Shown here: piece after piece, positions 31,065-41,190 of the stretch
How positions within the stretch are numbered: position 1 is the stretch's first letter
How the letters are laid out: each line of letters begins with the position of its first letter
Assembly: GCA_028571685.1 (NCBI GenBank)
Contig: CM053156.1
Coordinates: 85,005,049 to 85,069,048 of the forward strand
DNA: 64,000 bases
Direction of reading: 5' to 3'
DNA from: Heterohyrax brucei
Taxonomy: Eukaryota; Chordata; Mammalia; Hyracoidea; Procaviidae
Made by a program: the position numbers and the translations under genes
Notes under the pieces: model-generated
Databases searched by the model: none
What the model saw: the letters and a program-made list of their open reading frames with translations, nothing else
Told to the model about the DNA's origin: nothing

Positions 31065-32199
31065 GAGGGCCTTGTTAACAGACACATCATCAGAAGCTGG
31101 GTATTTAAAACATGGGTGTCTCGTAGTCCTTGACTTTTCCCTTCCTGAAGTTACTGGTGACAGTTTTTTTCATAGCTGAAAAATCTTAATCCATGACTTT
31201 CTTTTAACGAAACGCATTGGGTGTGATTGTGACGGAGCCATCTTCCTTAAAATTATTTGGTTTTTCACTTGAGGCCAAGAGTGTTTGAACACACCGGGCG
31301 ACCACTGAAGTCATCCCCTCACTGCAAAGCAAGGCACAGAGAAAGTTTTTTAATCCTAGCTAACCAGCCTGCCTAAGAGGAGAAATTCTTTTCTTTTTTC
31401 TTTGGAATGCTGGTACTCTTCCTGTAATGAAATATGCCATTTTAAGTTCTAGTGTCTCAGCAAATGGTTATTTTAACTGACACTCAGGTCACAAGCTTGT
31501 TTGTAACGTCCTTTCATTTCAGTTTTATGGCAAATTAAATTATGGTTGTGGTTAAACAAAATTACATTAAAAGCCATATGTGCCGCTGAGTTCTGTTGGA
31601 GAATATCAAATTTATACTTAAAAACAAAAAAACAACCCTGAACCCGCTCTGTTTAAAGTGGACGCTTCGTGAGCTCGGAGTCACCACGTAACAATAACGT
31701 CCTTCCCTGAGTCACGCTGTCTGCAAAAAAACACCAGCTGAAAACGCTTTGGATGGAGGCGCTAAGGGAAAACGCGCAGTGGAGCTTTTCCGTCACACCA
31801 CGTTTGAAATCAAGGAATTCGTGTAAATTGCCACCTTTTGCATCAAAAGGAAGAAACGTACACAGTTTCGTTGCTATTGGGAGTTGTTGTGACAAAAGAA
31901 AACAGAATCTTTTTAAACCTCGAGTTTAATTAATTCTAAAAAAAAAAAAAAAGTAGTAATTGAGCAGGAGCGTGTTAAAAGGGAGGAAAAAAAACGATTC
32001 GATCCAAGTGCGCGTCTCTTAATCACCCTTGGGAAGGCGTCATTTGCAGAACTCTACAAGGAAGTAACATCTTTTAAATTTTTTTTAAGTGCATTGATAA
32101 AAAAATAAGTAGAACGTTTTAATTAAAACTCATAAAACTGTGGACATCTGCTTGGGATTGTTCGCCATGGCCGTGATTAGCGGATCTCTGCTCCGAGAT
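31065..32199. other. Repeat-free AT-rich tract, candidate conserved element
   Basis: More than 1.1 kb with no recognised transposon in a window otherwise packed with them. Contains TTAATTAATTC (31926), TTTTAATTAAAAC (32117), CGATTCGATCC and other homeodomain-like cores. It runs directly into a CpG island. Regulatory function is inferred, not shown. Confidence 0.5.
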
Positions 32200-32990
32200 A
32201 ATGAAGCCTTCGATGTGATTGCTGGCAGCGTCGACAGGCCCCTTGGTGAGAACGCTGCGGGCTCACTTTGTCGCCCGCGGGCAGATGCCTATTAGATTCC
32301 AATAAGTTTCGCTAAAAAAGGGGGAGGCGGGAGGGGCGGGGGGGTGCAGAGGTAAACACAGGAAACAAGCGTTGAGTGTGTGCCAATAAAAATGATCACA
32401 AATCGGGTCTGCTGATGTCAGAACCCGGGGGTCGGGGGTCAGGGGCGTGAATGCGCTGAAAGGGCCTCCTGGCTGTGCCGGGGGCGCGGGCGCGGCGCGG
32501 CGCCCACAAAAGCCTGGGGCGCTCATTAGAGGCGCGTTTGATGGGCTCGCCGCCCGCCCCCCCGGGGGCCTGGCCGTGTCAATGGGATAATGACGATGAT
32601 CTAATGTTCGGCTCCTTTGCATGCAGGCCCGCGTGAATGGGCATCTCGCGCCTGCATTCAGCAGAACCGTGTAAACTGTAGGTACCCCGCCGACTCGGAG
32701 CCTCAGAGCCTGGCGCCGGGGCAGCCCGGCCCGCGGCATTCACGCGCTGAATAGGCGGAGCGGGGGGCGGCCTTTCAGCCGCGGGAGTGACAGATTGGGG
32801 GTCAGGGCTGGCGGGACCGGCCCTCGGCGCGCAGATGGGCCGGCTCCGCGGCGCGCGCCCCCGCCCCGCGCGCTCCGAGCCGCTCGCTGCGCCCGGGCGC
32901 GTCTACGCGGGCCGCGGCTCCTGCCTGGGTGCCGGTGGCTGGCAGCTGCGAGTTTCCCAGGGCAGCCGGGAGAGGGGTGCTTTTATGCCT
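32200..32990. promoter_or_regulatory. CpG island
   Basis: Dense CpG and GC from about 32220, strongest at 32470-32930 (GGCGCGGCGCGGCGCCC at 32491; GCGCGCGCCCCCGCCCCGCGC at about 32850). GC-box-like GAGGGGCGGGG at 32331. Three copies of the nonamer GCGTGAATG (32445, 32631; inverted at 32737) share a TTCACGC core. Frames on both strands (32263-32739 minus; 32787-33026 plus) match nothing I know. It could be a promoter of an unrecognised transcript or an orphan island of a developmental locus. Confidence 0.7.
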
Positions 32991-33027
32991 TTAGAGAGCA
33001 TCACTTTCACTTACAAGAGTGAGTAAA

Positions 33028-33222
33028 GGGGCCCTGGTGGCGCAAAGATTTAGCGCTGGGCTGCCAACAGAGAGGTTGGCAGTTGCCAACTACCCAGCGG
33101 CTCCATGGGAAAGAGAACTGGCGATCTTCTACAAAGATGACAGCCTGGAAAACCGAGTGGGGCGGTTCTGTCACTTAGGGTCGCCCTGAGTTGGAACCAG
33201 CTTCATGGTACACAACCACTCA
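33028..33222 (+). mobile_element. AfroSINE, long form
   Basis: GGGGCCCTGGTGGCGCAAAG head, ACAAAGATGACAGCCTGG centre, GCCCTGAGTTGGAACCAGC end. It marks the downstream limit of the CpG island. Confidence 0.88.
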
Positions 33223-34429
33223 TCCAGGTCCCACTCCACGCACTCGGCACGTTTTCCGGTCAGCAGACCCGGTCCCTGCCAAGGGCACCTACAAAGGAGC
33301 CTCTCCCCACCCCAGCCCCAGATACTGTGGAGGAGGGGGAAAGAGGAAAAATAACCGGATATTTGATATTCCAAACCAGTGACTCAATGAATTAGACTGA
33401 ACCACATGACTCTGCAGAGATCCGACCACTTCCGACCCGTGAAGTCAGCACTTCAGACGGTTTGACTTAACCCCTCACGCCCAGCAGGATTTGGAGTAAA
33501 TGTGTTCATTGTGAGTGATTTTTGCAGAAGCGGGTGCCGTGAGCTTTTCAGCTCCTAGGATTTATATAGTGTTAAATCCGGGCCTGCCTAGCACGTGGCA
33601 GGCACTCAGGGTGCATGAGAAGAACGAACCAACGAATGAATAAAGTTAGTAGTGGTTCCCTCCCCCCTGCGAACTCACCTCCAGGATGCCAGCAGCTCCT
33701 CAGACTGGAATCGCTGCTTTTTCTCTTCTCTCTCAGCAAAAAATTCACTGTTTTCTAAAGATGGCTGCAAGTCAGCAGGGTAAAGAAGAAAGGAGTAATC
33801 TTTTTGTAGTCAATCTTGGCCTGTGAGTGGTGTGTGAGTGTGTGTAAGTGTGCGTGTTCGTTCCCTGTGTAACATCAAACATCATCCATCACCTATCACG
33901 TGTCATGTACATAGCCCTGTGTTTTAAGTTTGAGGGATCATAAGGGTGCCTGATCCTGATTTAATCATCACGGACGTTTTTCCATAGTGGTGATACTGAT
34001 CTGCGATCTTACCTGACCCTGTTAAAAGGCTGCCTAGCTACTAAGTAAACAGATTTATCACAATTTACTTGAACAATCCCTGCTGGTAGATACTTACGTT
34101 GTCATCTCCCCACCCCTTTTCTCCTCTATCCTTAAAATAACATTGCTACAAATATATTTGTACGTCCTCTGTATAATTATTTTCTTAGGATGAATAATCC
34201 TTCAAGGGTAAAGGATGTGATTTCCCTTCTACTGTAATTTAGGGCTTGAATCCATCTGAGACAGTCATCTAGCCTTAGTCTCATATGAATATGCATTAAA
34301 AAAATTCACCCAGCTGTTCCTGCTTTCTTCCTGGAAGCAACCATAGAAATTCTTCTTATTTTTTTTCCAGCCCAGAAAACTCCTTCTTCCCAAAAGAGGT
34401 ATTCGCGGTCACTCTGGAGCAGGTGACAT
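33223..34429. other. Mostly unique, with old L2 and LINE-1 scraps
   Basis: L2-like GCACGTGGCAGGCACTCAGG at 33592. TG-rich bit at 33826-33860. 34030-34220 resembles an antisense old LINE-1 3' UTR (CATTGCTACAAATATATTTG, TTTTCTTAGGATGAATAATCC). No gene recognised. Confidence 0.45.
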
Positions 34430-34545
34430 GGTGATTAAGAGCTATGGCTGCTAACCAAAAGCCTCGCAGTTGGAATCCACCAGGCACTCTTGGAAACCCT
34501 ATAGGAATGTTCTACACTGTCCTTTAAGGTCGCTGCCACTGGTGT
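34430..34545 (+). mobile_element. AfroSINE, 3'-shortened
   Basis: GGTGATTAAGAGCTATGGCTGC to CCTTTAAGGTCGCTGCCAC. Head start and tail are lost. Confidence 0.8.
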
Positions 34546-34639
34546 GACGTCCTGTCTGGCTTCGTTCTGCAGGATCGCTTCATCCTCAGGCAGAAAGCAG
34601 GAGTGGACTGAGTGACATTAAACATTTTAAGTTAAACTC

Positions 34640-35045
34640 AAAGTTAACAAAGCAATATACATGAAATATATGTATGTTGAACTGCATGGTCAACTTTGGT
34701 TTTTTTCCAAGCAAAAACAGTGAAAGGTCTCTCCCTCGTTTTCCCTTCTCCGTCACACACCAGTTTCTGGATTCTTCCCCCTAGAGGCAACCACCCTGCC
34801 TTTTTATTCCTTCCCTAGGGTAGCTCTTCTCTGCACACAGACCCCCGGCTGGGTATCTTCTCCTCCCTTTTATAGAGGAAATTAACATGCTGTACATAGT
34901 TCTGCCTTTTCTTCTTTGCAGTGAACAGTACCTGGATAAGCATCCCTTTGTATGAATGAACCCCAGTTTATGTAACCAGCCCCTGCTAACGGACCATTAG
35001 GCTAGGCTGTTTCTTCAAGCAAGGCTCTGATGAACACTCTCATCT
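34640..35045 (-). mobile_element. Old LINE-1 3' UTR, antisense
   Basis: CCCCCTAGAGGCAACCACCC, CCAGTTTATGTAACCAGCCCC and CAAGGCTCTGATGAACACTC follow the antisense order of an old L1M 3' end. Confidence 0.6.
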
Positions 35046-35184
35046 GTAATGATTCCAGTGCACCTGTTAACAGCAGCAGCAATTCTTGGACTGGTGAACT
35101 AGATCTCTGGTTAAATTCCCAGCTATGCAAACACTGGGCTGGAAGACAGGTGCACTTTAATGTCTCAGTCCCACATCTGCCCAC

Positions 35185-35325
35185 TGCCAAGTGGATTCTG
35201 ACTCATAGAGACCCTATAGGACAGAGTAGAACTGCTCCATAGTTTCCTAGGAGTGCCTAAGGATTCAAACTGCTGGCCTTTCGGTTAGCAGACATAGCAC
35301 TCAACCACTAGCCACCAGGGTTTCC
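35185..35325 (-). mobile_element. AfroSINE, short form
   Basis: Antisense, CAAGTGGATTCTGACTCATAG to CTAGCCACCAGGGTTTCC. Confidence 0.9.
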
Positions 35326-35339
35326 AGTCCTTGATTTAA

Positions 35340-35505
35340 AAAAAACAAAAACAATGCCATAGAGTGGTATCTGACTCCTAGCAACCCTACAGTTCAGGGT
35401 AGAACCACCCCATAGAGTTTCCAAGCAGCGCCTGGCAGAGTTGAACTGCCAATCTTTGGATTAATAGACGTAGCACTTAACACACTAGGCCACCAGGATT
35501 TCCAG
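35340..35505 (-). mobile_element. AfroSINE, short form
   Basis: A second antisense copy 15 bp after the previous one. It begins with an A-rich run (TTTTTGTTTTTTT in sense), so it may have used the A-rich flank of its neighbour. Confidence 0.88.
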
Positions 35506-36055
35506 TGTCCTGATAGCCACTGCGAATTGCACTACAAAGAAACCCAGTTTGTGCTCTCCCAAGTCAGGTCTGAGAGCACTTGGTTCCCTACCTGATCCTT
35601 CTCAACCACATTTCTGCCAGTCAGATCTGTTAAAAAAAAAAAAAAAAAAAGAGTCTGGATGAGGTTTTTGATTGCTAACTAGGCTGGAAGCGTCTGGGTC
35701 AGAACCTAGTCTCTGGGGGAGCAGGGACGACTGGGCACCAGTCCCCCTGAGGCGGGAGTCAGAGATCACAGGCTGGTGTCTCCGAATTTCTCCCTCACAG
35801 GAGGGATAGGGAAGCGACAGTGGTTTGTTTAGCCTGCATGAAGGGAGGAGGTCCTGTGCTCTTTGTCGGGGTTCAGCCCGCCGTCGGCTTGGCGTCATAC
35901 TGCCTTGGACAGTGATCGGTCTCTCCCTGCGGCCAGGAGCCCCATAGGGTCCCATCAGCACAGCACTGCCTGGCTGCTTGGGGAGGAGAAACCCAGGGCA
36001 GGATGAGCTCCGCAGGCAAGAGACCTGTGCCCACCGAGAGTGGTTCCAGTTCCTG
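35506..36055. other. Unique sequence with A-run
   Basis: A-run at 35632-35650. A minus frame of 158 codons (35602-36078) passes through it and is not credible as a gene. Confidence 0.4.
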
Positions 36056-36215
36056 GTGGCGTGGAATCGTCCTGACACCTAGTGACCCCACAGGACAGAG
36101 TAGAATTGCCTGATAGGGTTCCCAAGGCTGTCATCTTCATGGAAGCAGACTGCCACACAGGCTAGCGGGTTCCAGCTGTTGCCTTTTGCTTAACCACTGT
36201 ACCACGCTGTCTCCC
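36056..36215 (-). mobile_element. AfroSINE, long form
   Basis: AATCGTCCTGACACCTAGTG, CATCTTCATGGAAGCAGACTGCC, CCACTGTACCACGCTGTC. Antisense. Confidence 0.85.
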
Positions 36216-37770
36216 GAAGGGAGCGGCTAGCTCTCCTTTTTCCCAGGCTAGAGCGCTAGCTCCATCCCGAGTTTCTGGAGAACCCCCACCCCTTCCCGTC
36301 TGACCCAGACCATGTGCAGATTGCTCTGGACAAGAGCAAGGTTGTATATCCTTTGCCATAAAGCCAAGACACTCAGGCAGCTCCCACTCACAAGCAGTAT
36401 GGCAGTCCCCCCACCCCTTGTCTGTTTCTCAGCAGCTCCGTAAAGACCACCGAAAAGGGGTGGAAAGTGTGAAACTGTCTCTTTCAGCTGTGATTTCAGG
36501 CACGAGCCAGCAACGTTGGACTAAGGAGACCTCAGCCAGTTGTATCCCACACTACTCGCTTTCTGCATTTGCTTCCTTTTAAATGCAGGGGTGGAGGGGT
36601 GGAAGGAGTTCAGTTCCTTCACATCCAAGTGGCCCCCGCCCAATCCCCTGTGCCTGGCCCGATGGCCTTTCCCTGAAGACAGTTCTCCTGCAGTTTCCTT
36701 CCCCGGGCCAGGACTTCTCCGCCCCTCCCCCAAAGAAAACTGCCTTAGCCCTGGTTTGGGACCTGGACACGATACCGCCTGTGTGTAGAAATTGCTCAAG
36801 ACTTCAAAGAGGTGAAACGAAGTTTAGCAGTATCTCCATCCAATTTCACCTGCCGTTGTTTCAGGAAAAAAAAAAATCCCATAGGGATTGGTTTAAGAAA
36901 ATATCTACATTCAACCGTTGTTTTCATCTTTTCTTCCATATTGGCTAGAATTCTTTTTTTAAGGAATTACAATGAAATAATCTGCAAACGAGTAAATGGG
37001 GAAGAGTCTGGTGGTCTGGGCTGTTTTTCTTCTAGCTCTCGAAATGATCTGTTAGTTCGTTGATCAAGTTCTCAGGGAGTTTACGGCTTCCTCTGCCAGC
37101 TCCCGGTGGGCTAGCAAACCCTGGCGCATCAAAGCGTTAAATGCAAATCACTCCTCTTTGCAAGACCCTGGGCTCCTGCTGTCTGTAAGTGGGGTTTGGA
37201 ATCTGGGTACTAGAGACCACTTACATTTTTGGTTGATTGTCTTTAATTACTTTTGAGGGCTAGGCTAGGTTGCTTGTGCCTCCGGGCGCTGATGACAGAC
37301 AAGGAATGTTTCTTAATGCCATTGATAAGGAGCACATCATTAAGCATCAAACAGAGCAAAAATGACAAGAATAGCAAGTGTATCTTTATAGCCTTAATTT
37401 AAGTACAAGATGCAGCAAACATAGGGAAAAAGCAATCACACTGGGGCGGGGTGGGGTGGGGCAGAGGGATGGCACTTGTTTTGACTGCCTATTATTCCAA
37501 GAGGTATTTATACCCTGATTCTATGCCTCTTGCTGAAGCCCTGATTTCTCAGGCTGAGGGCTGGAGGGACAGGTTGAGGCACAAGAAGGTGCTGACCTAC
37601 TGTCCTCCACAAACCAAGTTAAAAACCTGTTATGTGTCTGAAGGAAAGAAGACAGTGCTGGCATTGCCTTCAAGCCCTAAAGTTTGTGCTAATTATTATA
37701 CTTTTTGGAGTTTTTAAGGAGAATAACAAATACAGTATAGAGGTATTCTGAGTTCCCAGACTCAGGGTCT
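36216..37770. other. Long unique tract with candidate conserved element
   Basis: No transposon recognised over 1.5 kb. 37200-37440 is the most enhancer-like part (TTGTCTTTAATTACTTTTG, GATAAGGAGCACATCATTAAG, ATAGCCTTAATTTAAG). GGGGCGGGGTGGGGTGGGGC at 37443 is a G-rich run. Short frames (for example 36540-36788) match nothing. Confidence 0.4.
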
Positions 37771-37948
37771 CCAGGTAGATTAAACAAGATACAAGGTGCC
37801 CAATTATCTTTGAAATTCAAATAAGCAATAAAGATTTTTTAAAGCATAAATCTATCCCATGCAGGGATATGCTTATGCTAAAAAAAAAATTAACTTGCAT
37901 ATTAACTGAAATTCCAATTAAACTGAGTTTCCTGTATTTCATCCAGCA
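37771..37948. mobile_element. Palindromic DNA element (MITE-like)
   Basis: Imperfect inverted repeat of about 178 bp centred near 37861. AGCATAAATCTATCCCATGC pairs with GCAGGGATATGCTTATGCT, and the outer arm GATACAAGGTGCCCAATTA pairs with AATTAAACTGAGTTTCCTG. It is a known kind of mammalian palindromic repeat, family not assigned. Confidence 0.65.
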
Positions 37949-38035
37949 CACCTAGCAGTGGCAGGAATATAATTCCTCACTCTTTGTAGCGTCATCATTT
38001 GTGTGTTTGGATCACACAAATTCATAAAAAAAAAA

Positions 38036-38412
38036 GGTCTTGTGGTACAACAGCTAAGTGCTGTCTGCTGACCAAAAGATTGGTGGTTCCAGCCCACTCC
38101 GCTGCTCCACTGGGAGAAAGCCCGAGACCTGCTTCCATAAAGATCCAAACCCAACCCAACCCACTTCCATTAGTCGATTCTGACTCATAGTGACCCTACC
38201 AGGCAGAGTAGAACTGCTCCATAGAATTTCCAAGGAGTACCTGGCAGATTTGGACTGCCAACCTTTTGGTTAGCAAACAAAGCACTTAACCACTAAACCA
38301 CTAGGGTCCCCACTGCCATAAAGATTACACAGTACAACCTGGGAAACCCTAGATTACTCTGTCACAAGGGGTCACTTTGAGTTAGAATCCCTCTACAGCA
38401 CCCAACAACAAT
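38036..38412 (+). mobile_element. AfroSINE, long form, host of a nested AfroSINE
   Basis: 5' part at 38036-38144 (GGTCTTGTGGTACAACAGC to CCATAAAGAT) and 3' part at 38326-38412 (TACACAGTACAACCTGGG to CCCAACAACAATAAC). The tail is the RTE-like type. Confidence 0.9.
38145..38315 (-). mobile_element. AfroSINE nested in AfroSINE
   Basis: 171 bp, antisense, with a perfect 10-bp target-site duplication CCATAAAGAT (38135-38144 and 38316-38325). Same insertion point as at 11722. Confidence 0.93.
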
Positions 38413-38438
38413 AACTCATGAAAAAAGAAATTGGGAAG

Positions 38439-38956
38439 TGTCATGGATTGAATTATGTCCCCTCAAAAGGTATGTACCAATTTGGCTGGGTCATATTTCC
38501 CGGTATTATATGATTTTCTGGTAAATGGTAAATCCTGCCTCTATGATGCTAATGAGGGAGGATGGGCAGGGGTTCCCTTGATAAGGAAGACTCAATCTAC
38601 CAGGTTGTATTGTGCCTTGAGGGAATCTCTTGGGGTATAAAGGAAAGGGAAGTGAGCGGAGAGTTGGGGACCGAAAGAGAAGCAAGCAGAGAGTTGGGGA
38701 CCTCAGACCTCTTGGGACGAAGCACTAGGAGCAGAGCAGATCCTTTGGACTTAGGGCTTCTGCACCTCAGTAGCTCCCAGTCCAGGAGAAGACTGACAAC
38801 AAGGATCTTCCTCCCAAGCCGACAGAGAGCTTTCCCTGGAGCTGATGCCCCAAATTTGGACTTCTAGGCTCCTACACTGAAGGAAGATAAACTTCTGTTG
38901 GTTGGAGTCACCCACTTGTGGTGCTTCTGTTATAGCAGCACCAGATGACTAAAATA
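38439..38956 (+). mobile_element. Solo LTR, MaLR-like, with target-site duplication
   Basis: About 518 bp, starting TGTCATGGATTGAATTATG and ending GATGACTAAAATA, flanked by GGAAG (38434-38438 and 38957-38961), a 5-bp duplication typical of LTR insertion. No internal retroviral sequence. Confidence 0.82.
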
Positions 38957-39099
38957 GGAAGATAATCTTTGTCAAAATATTGTAAGTAACATTCTCAGTA
39001 AGTAACAGCACACTTTTAGTAATTATGGAAACATGGAATTTGTGTGATGGACCTCATCTAAGCCCCCAACAGGTCCTGTCTTGCAAACTGCTTTGGGAA

Positions 39100-39235
39100 A
39101 ATCAAAGGCAGCCCCTCAAGCTGAACTTCTGGATTTAGAGGACTGAACAGCAAGCTTTGAGGCGTGGCCCGGAGAAAGTTGCTTAAACTCTCAGAGCCTA
39201 AGTTTTGCCTTCTGTAAAATGTGAGTGTCTCTCCT
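39100..39235 (+). mobile_element. MIR fragment
   Basis: GAGAAAGTTGCTTAAACTCTC then AGAGCCTAAGTTTTGCC and CTGTAAAATGTGAG is the MIR 3' half. The 5' limit is unclear. Confidence 0.6.
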
Positions 39236-39238
39236 TTT

Positions 39239-39400
39239 TTGGAAACCCTGGAGGTGTATTGGTTAAGTACTATGGCTGTTAACGAAAAAGGCAGGAGTCT
39301 GAATCTACCAGGAGCTCCTTGTAAATCCCATGAGGCAGTTCTACTCTGTTCTATAGGGTTGTTGTGAATTGGAATTGACTCGATGGTAGTGGGCTTTTCT
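39239..39400 (+). mobile_element. AfroSINE, short form
   Basis: GGAAACCCTGGAGGTGTATTGG to GATGGTAGTGGGCTTTTC. Confidence 0.92.
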
Positions 39401-39482
39401 TTTCTTTCCGCTCTTTTGGAGTTGTACACTCCAGGCTAACACGTGTACAGCCTTTAGCTTAGTCACGGATGAATAAACTCAA

Positions 39483-39642
39483 AACCAAGCCAGTTGCCAG
39501 AGCAGAGTTGTGCTTCAGAGCATTTTCAAGACAATACCTTTCAGAAGCAGACCAGGCCTTTCCTCTGAGTCACGTCTGGGTGGGTTCAAAACAATGATCT
39601 TTTGATTAGTGGTAGAGTGTTTAACCGTTGTCACCACCCAGG
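39483..39642 (-). mobile_element. AfroSINE, long form, 3' end diverged
   Basis: CAGAAGCAGACCAGGCCTTTCC, CACGTCTGGGTGGGTTC and CCGTTGTCACCACCCAGG. Antisense. Confidence 0.75.
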
Positions 39643-39654
39643 TCTTCAATGGGC

Positions 39655-39812
39655 AAATGTTGTTGAGTGCTGTTGAGTCAGTTCTGACACCTGGTGACCA
39701 TATGGGACAGAATAGAACTGCCCCCATAGAGTTTCCAAGAAGTACCCAGTGTGTTTGAACTTCTGACCTTTTGTTTGGTGGTTGTAGCTCTTAACCACTG
39801 TACCACCGGGGT
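39655..39812 (-). mobile_element. AfroSINE, short form
   Basis: GTTGTTGAGTGCTGTTGAGTC to CTGTACCACCGGGGTC. Antisense; the tail is the CAACA type. Confidence 0.9.
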
Positions 39813-39849
39813 CTGTAGCCCTCTGAAACGGCAGGTGTTACTGAGAGGA

Positions 39850-40200
39850 GGGGACACCCAGTGGTAAGGGCTTTGACTCTTGACACAAGAAGGCTGGAGG
39901 CTCAGTGGCTGGGTGTCCTAGAGCCAGTGACTCACTAACTGCATTCTCAGAGGATCCTGTTTCTTCACTTGTGATTCTTTTAAAATTTAAATGGGAATCA
40001 CACTCTAAAATGGAAATGGATTCTTGTCATCCCCTTGTTAAATCTCTTACGGCTTGTCATAACCCTTGGGGTGAAGCCCAGGCCCTTGACAGGACTTGGG
40101 GAACCCTCTCTGGTGTCTGCCCACCACTTGCCAGCTCAGGTTGGCCTCATCAGGTCCCTGGCCCAGGGCCTCGGCACAGCTCCCCTGACTTTCCAGCAGA
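39850..40200 (+). mobile_element. MIR then L2
   Basis: MIR-like AGAGCCAGTGACTCACTAAC (39921). From about 40020 an L2 segment (CCTTGTTAAATCTCTTACGG, GCCCAGGGCCTCGGCACAGC). A plus frame of 283 codons (39905-40756) crosses MIR, L2, a SINE and an RTE piece, so it is not a gene. Confidence 0.6.
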
Positions 40201-40505
40201 CAGCACCAGGGTGAGGCCAGAGAGATGTCCAGGGCACACATGTCAGGAGGCCTCACTCTCAGTTGCCACACGTGGTCCCCTTGCAGGGCTCTTGTCTCCT
40301 GTGATGGGGACAACGTGGCCCCCTCTGGCCTCCCTGCGAGGACTGGCCCCTACGCCCTCTGAAGTCGGTGCCTGCCCACCAGGCAGCCCGACCTTGAGCA
40401 AATCCTCCGCTGTCGCGGGATTGAAGCCCAGGGTACAGTCAGCTCAGCTCTCACAACTCTCCTCCGACGGCATCTATCTGGGGGCGTTCACCGAGAGGTA
40501 TCACA

Positions 40506-40890
40506 AGGAGCCTCAGTGGTGCCGTGCTAACATAAAGGACAGCCGCTCCACAGGAGACAGGAGTGGGCCACCTGCTCCCGACAAAAACACTGCTGTCAGG
40601 GGCCCTCAAGTCGGTTCTGACTCCCAGTGGCCCATGTACGTCAGAGCAGAACACCGTCCCGTCCCGCACCGTGCTCCCCATCGCAGCTGCATCGGGGCCG
40701 TTGCTACTGCCACCGTGTCGACACACCTCGTGGAGGGTCTTCTTCTTCTGCGCTGACTCTCTACCAGGCACGATGTCCTTCTCCAGGGCCTCGTCCCTCC
40801 CGCCAACCTAGGAAAACTTATGGGGCAGTTTTACCCTATCGCATGGGGTCACTGTTACTCAGAAGGGACTCGACAGCAGCGGGCTTTATG
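40506..40890 (+). mobile_element. AfroSINE, long form, host of RTE insertion
   Basis: 5' part at 40506-40588 (AAGGAGCCTCAGTGGTGCC to GCTCCCGACAAAAAC) and 3' part from about 40806 (AGGAAAACTTATGGGGCAG to GACAGCAGCGGG). The TAAAGATTACAGCC block is gone at the right edge. Confidence 0.78.
40589..40805 (-). mobile_element. RTE LINE 3' end, 5'-truncated
   Basis: CAGGGGCCCTCAAGTCGGTTC, GTGGAGGGTCTTCTTCTTC and GATGTCCTTCTCCAGGGCC are the antisense RTE 3' end. The left boundary falls at the same site of the AfroSINE as at 20381. Confidence 0.8.
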
Positions 40891-40939
40891 TTTCAAGGGT
40901 GCTACTGAGCACCCATTTGTGCTACCTCTGCTCTAAAAA

Positions 40940-41085
40940 CCAAAGACAAACCCAAACCCACTGCCGTCCAGTTGATTTTGACTCACAGTGACCCCCTGCA
41001 GTATGAGTGGTTTCTAAAGAGCCTCTAGTGGATTTGAACTGATTAGCAGTTGTAACACTTAACCACGATACCACCAGGGTTTCTT
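40940..41085 (-). mobile_element. AfroSINE, short form, internally shortened
   Basis: CAAACCCACTGCCGTCCAG to GATACCACCAGGGTTTC. About 20 bp are missing between the body and the GATTAGCAGTTG block. Confidence 0.85.
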
Positions 41086-41103
41086 CCTCTGCTCTAGGAC
41101 TCT

Positions 41104-41190
41104 AATAAACCCTGGGAGGTGCAAATAGTTAAGCGTTCAAACACTAGCCTAAGGGTTGGCATTTCAAGCCCACCCACCTAGTAAGAAGCA
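41104..41190 (+). mobile_element. AfroSINE 5' half
   Basis: TAAACCCTGGGAGGTGCAAATAG to CAAGCCCACCCACCTAG; the 3' half is lost. Confidence 0.75.

Noticed and set aside
32263..32739. 158-codon minus-strand frame over the CpG island
   Set aside because: GC-rich DNA gives long chance frames. The protein has no recognisable motif, and no initiation or splice context was evident.
39905..40756. 283-codon plus-strand open frame, the longest in the window
   Set aside because: It crosses MIR, L2, an AfroSINE and an antisense RTE end, so it is a chance frame through unrelated transposons.
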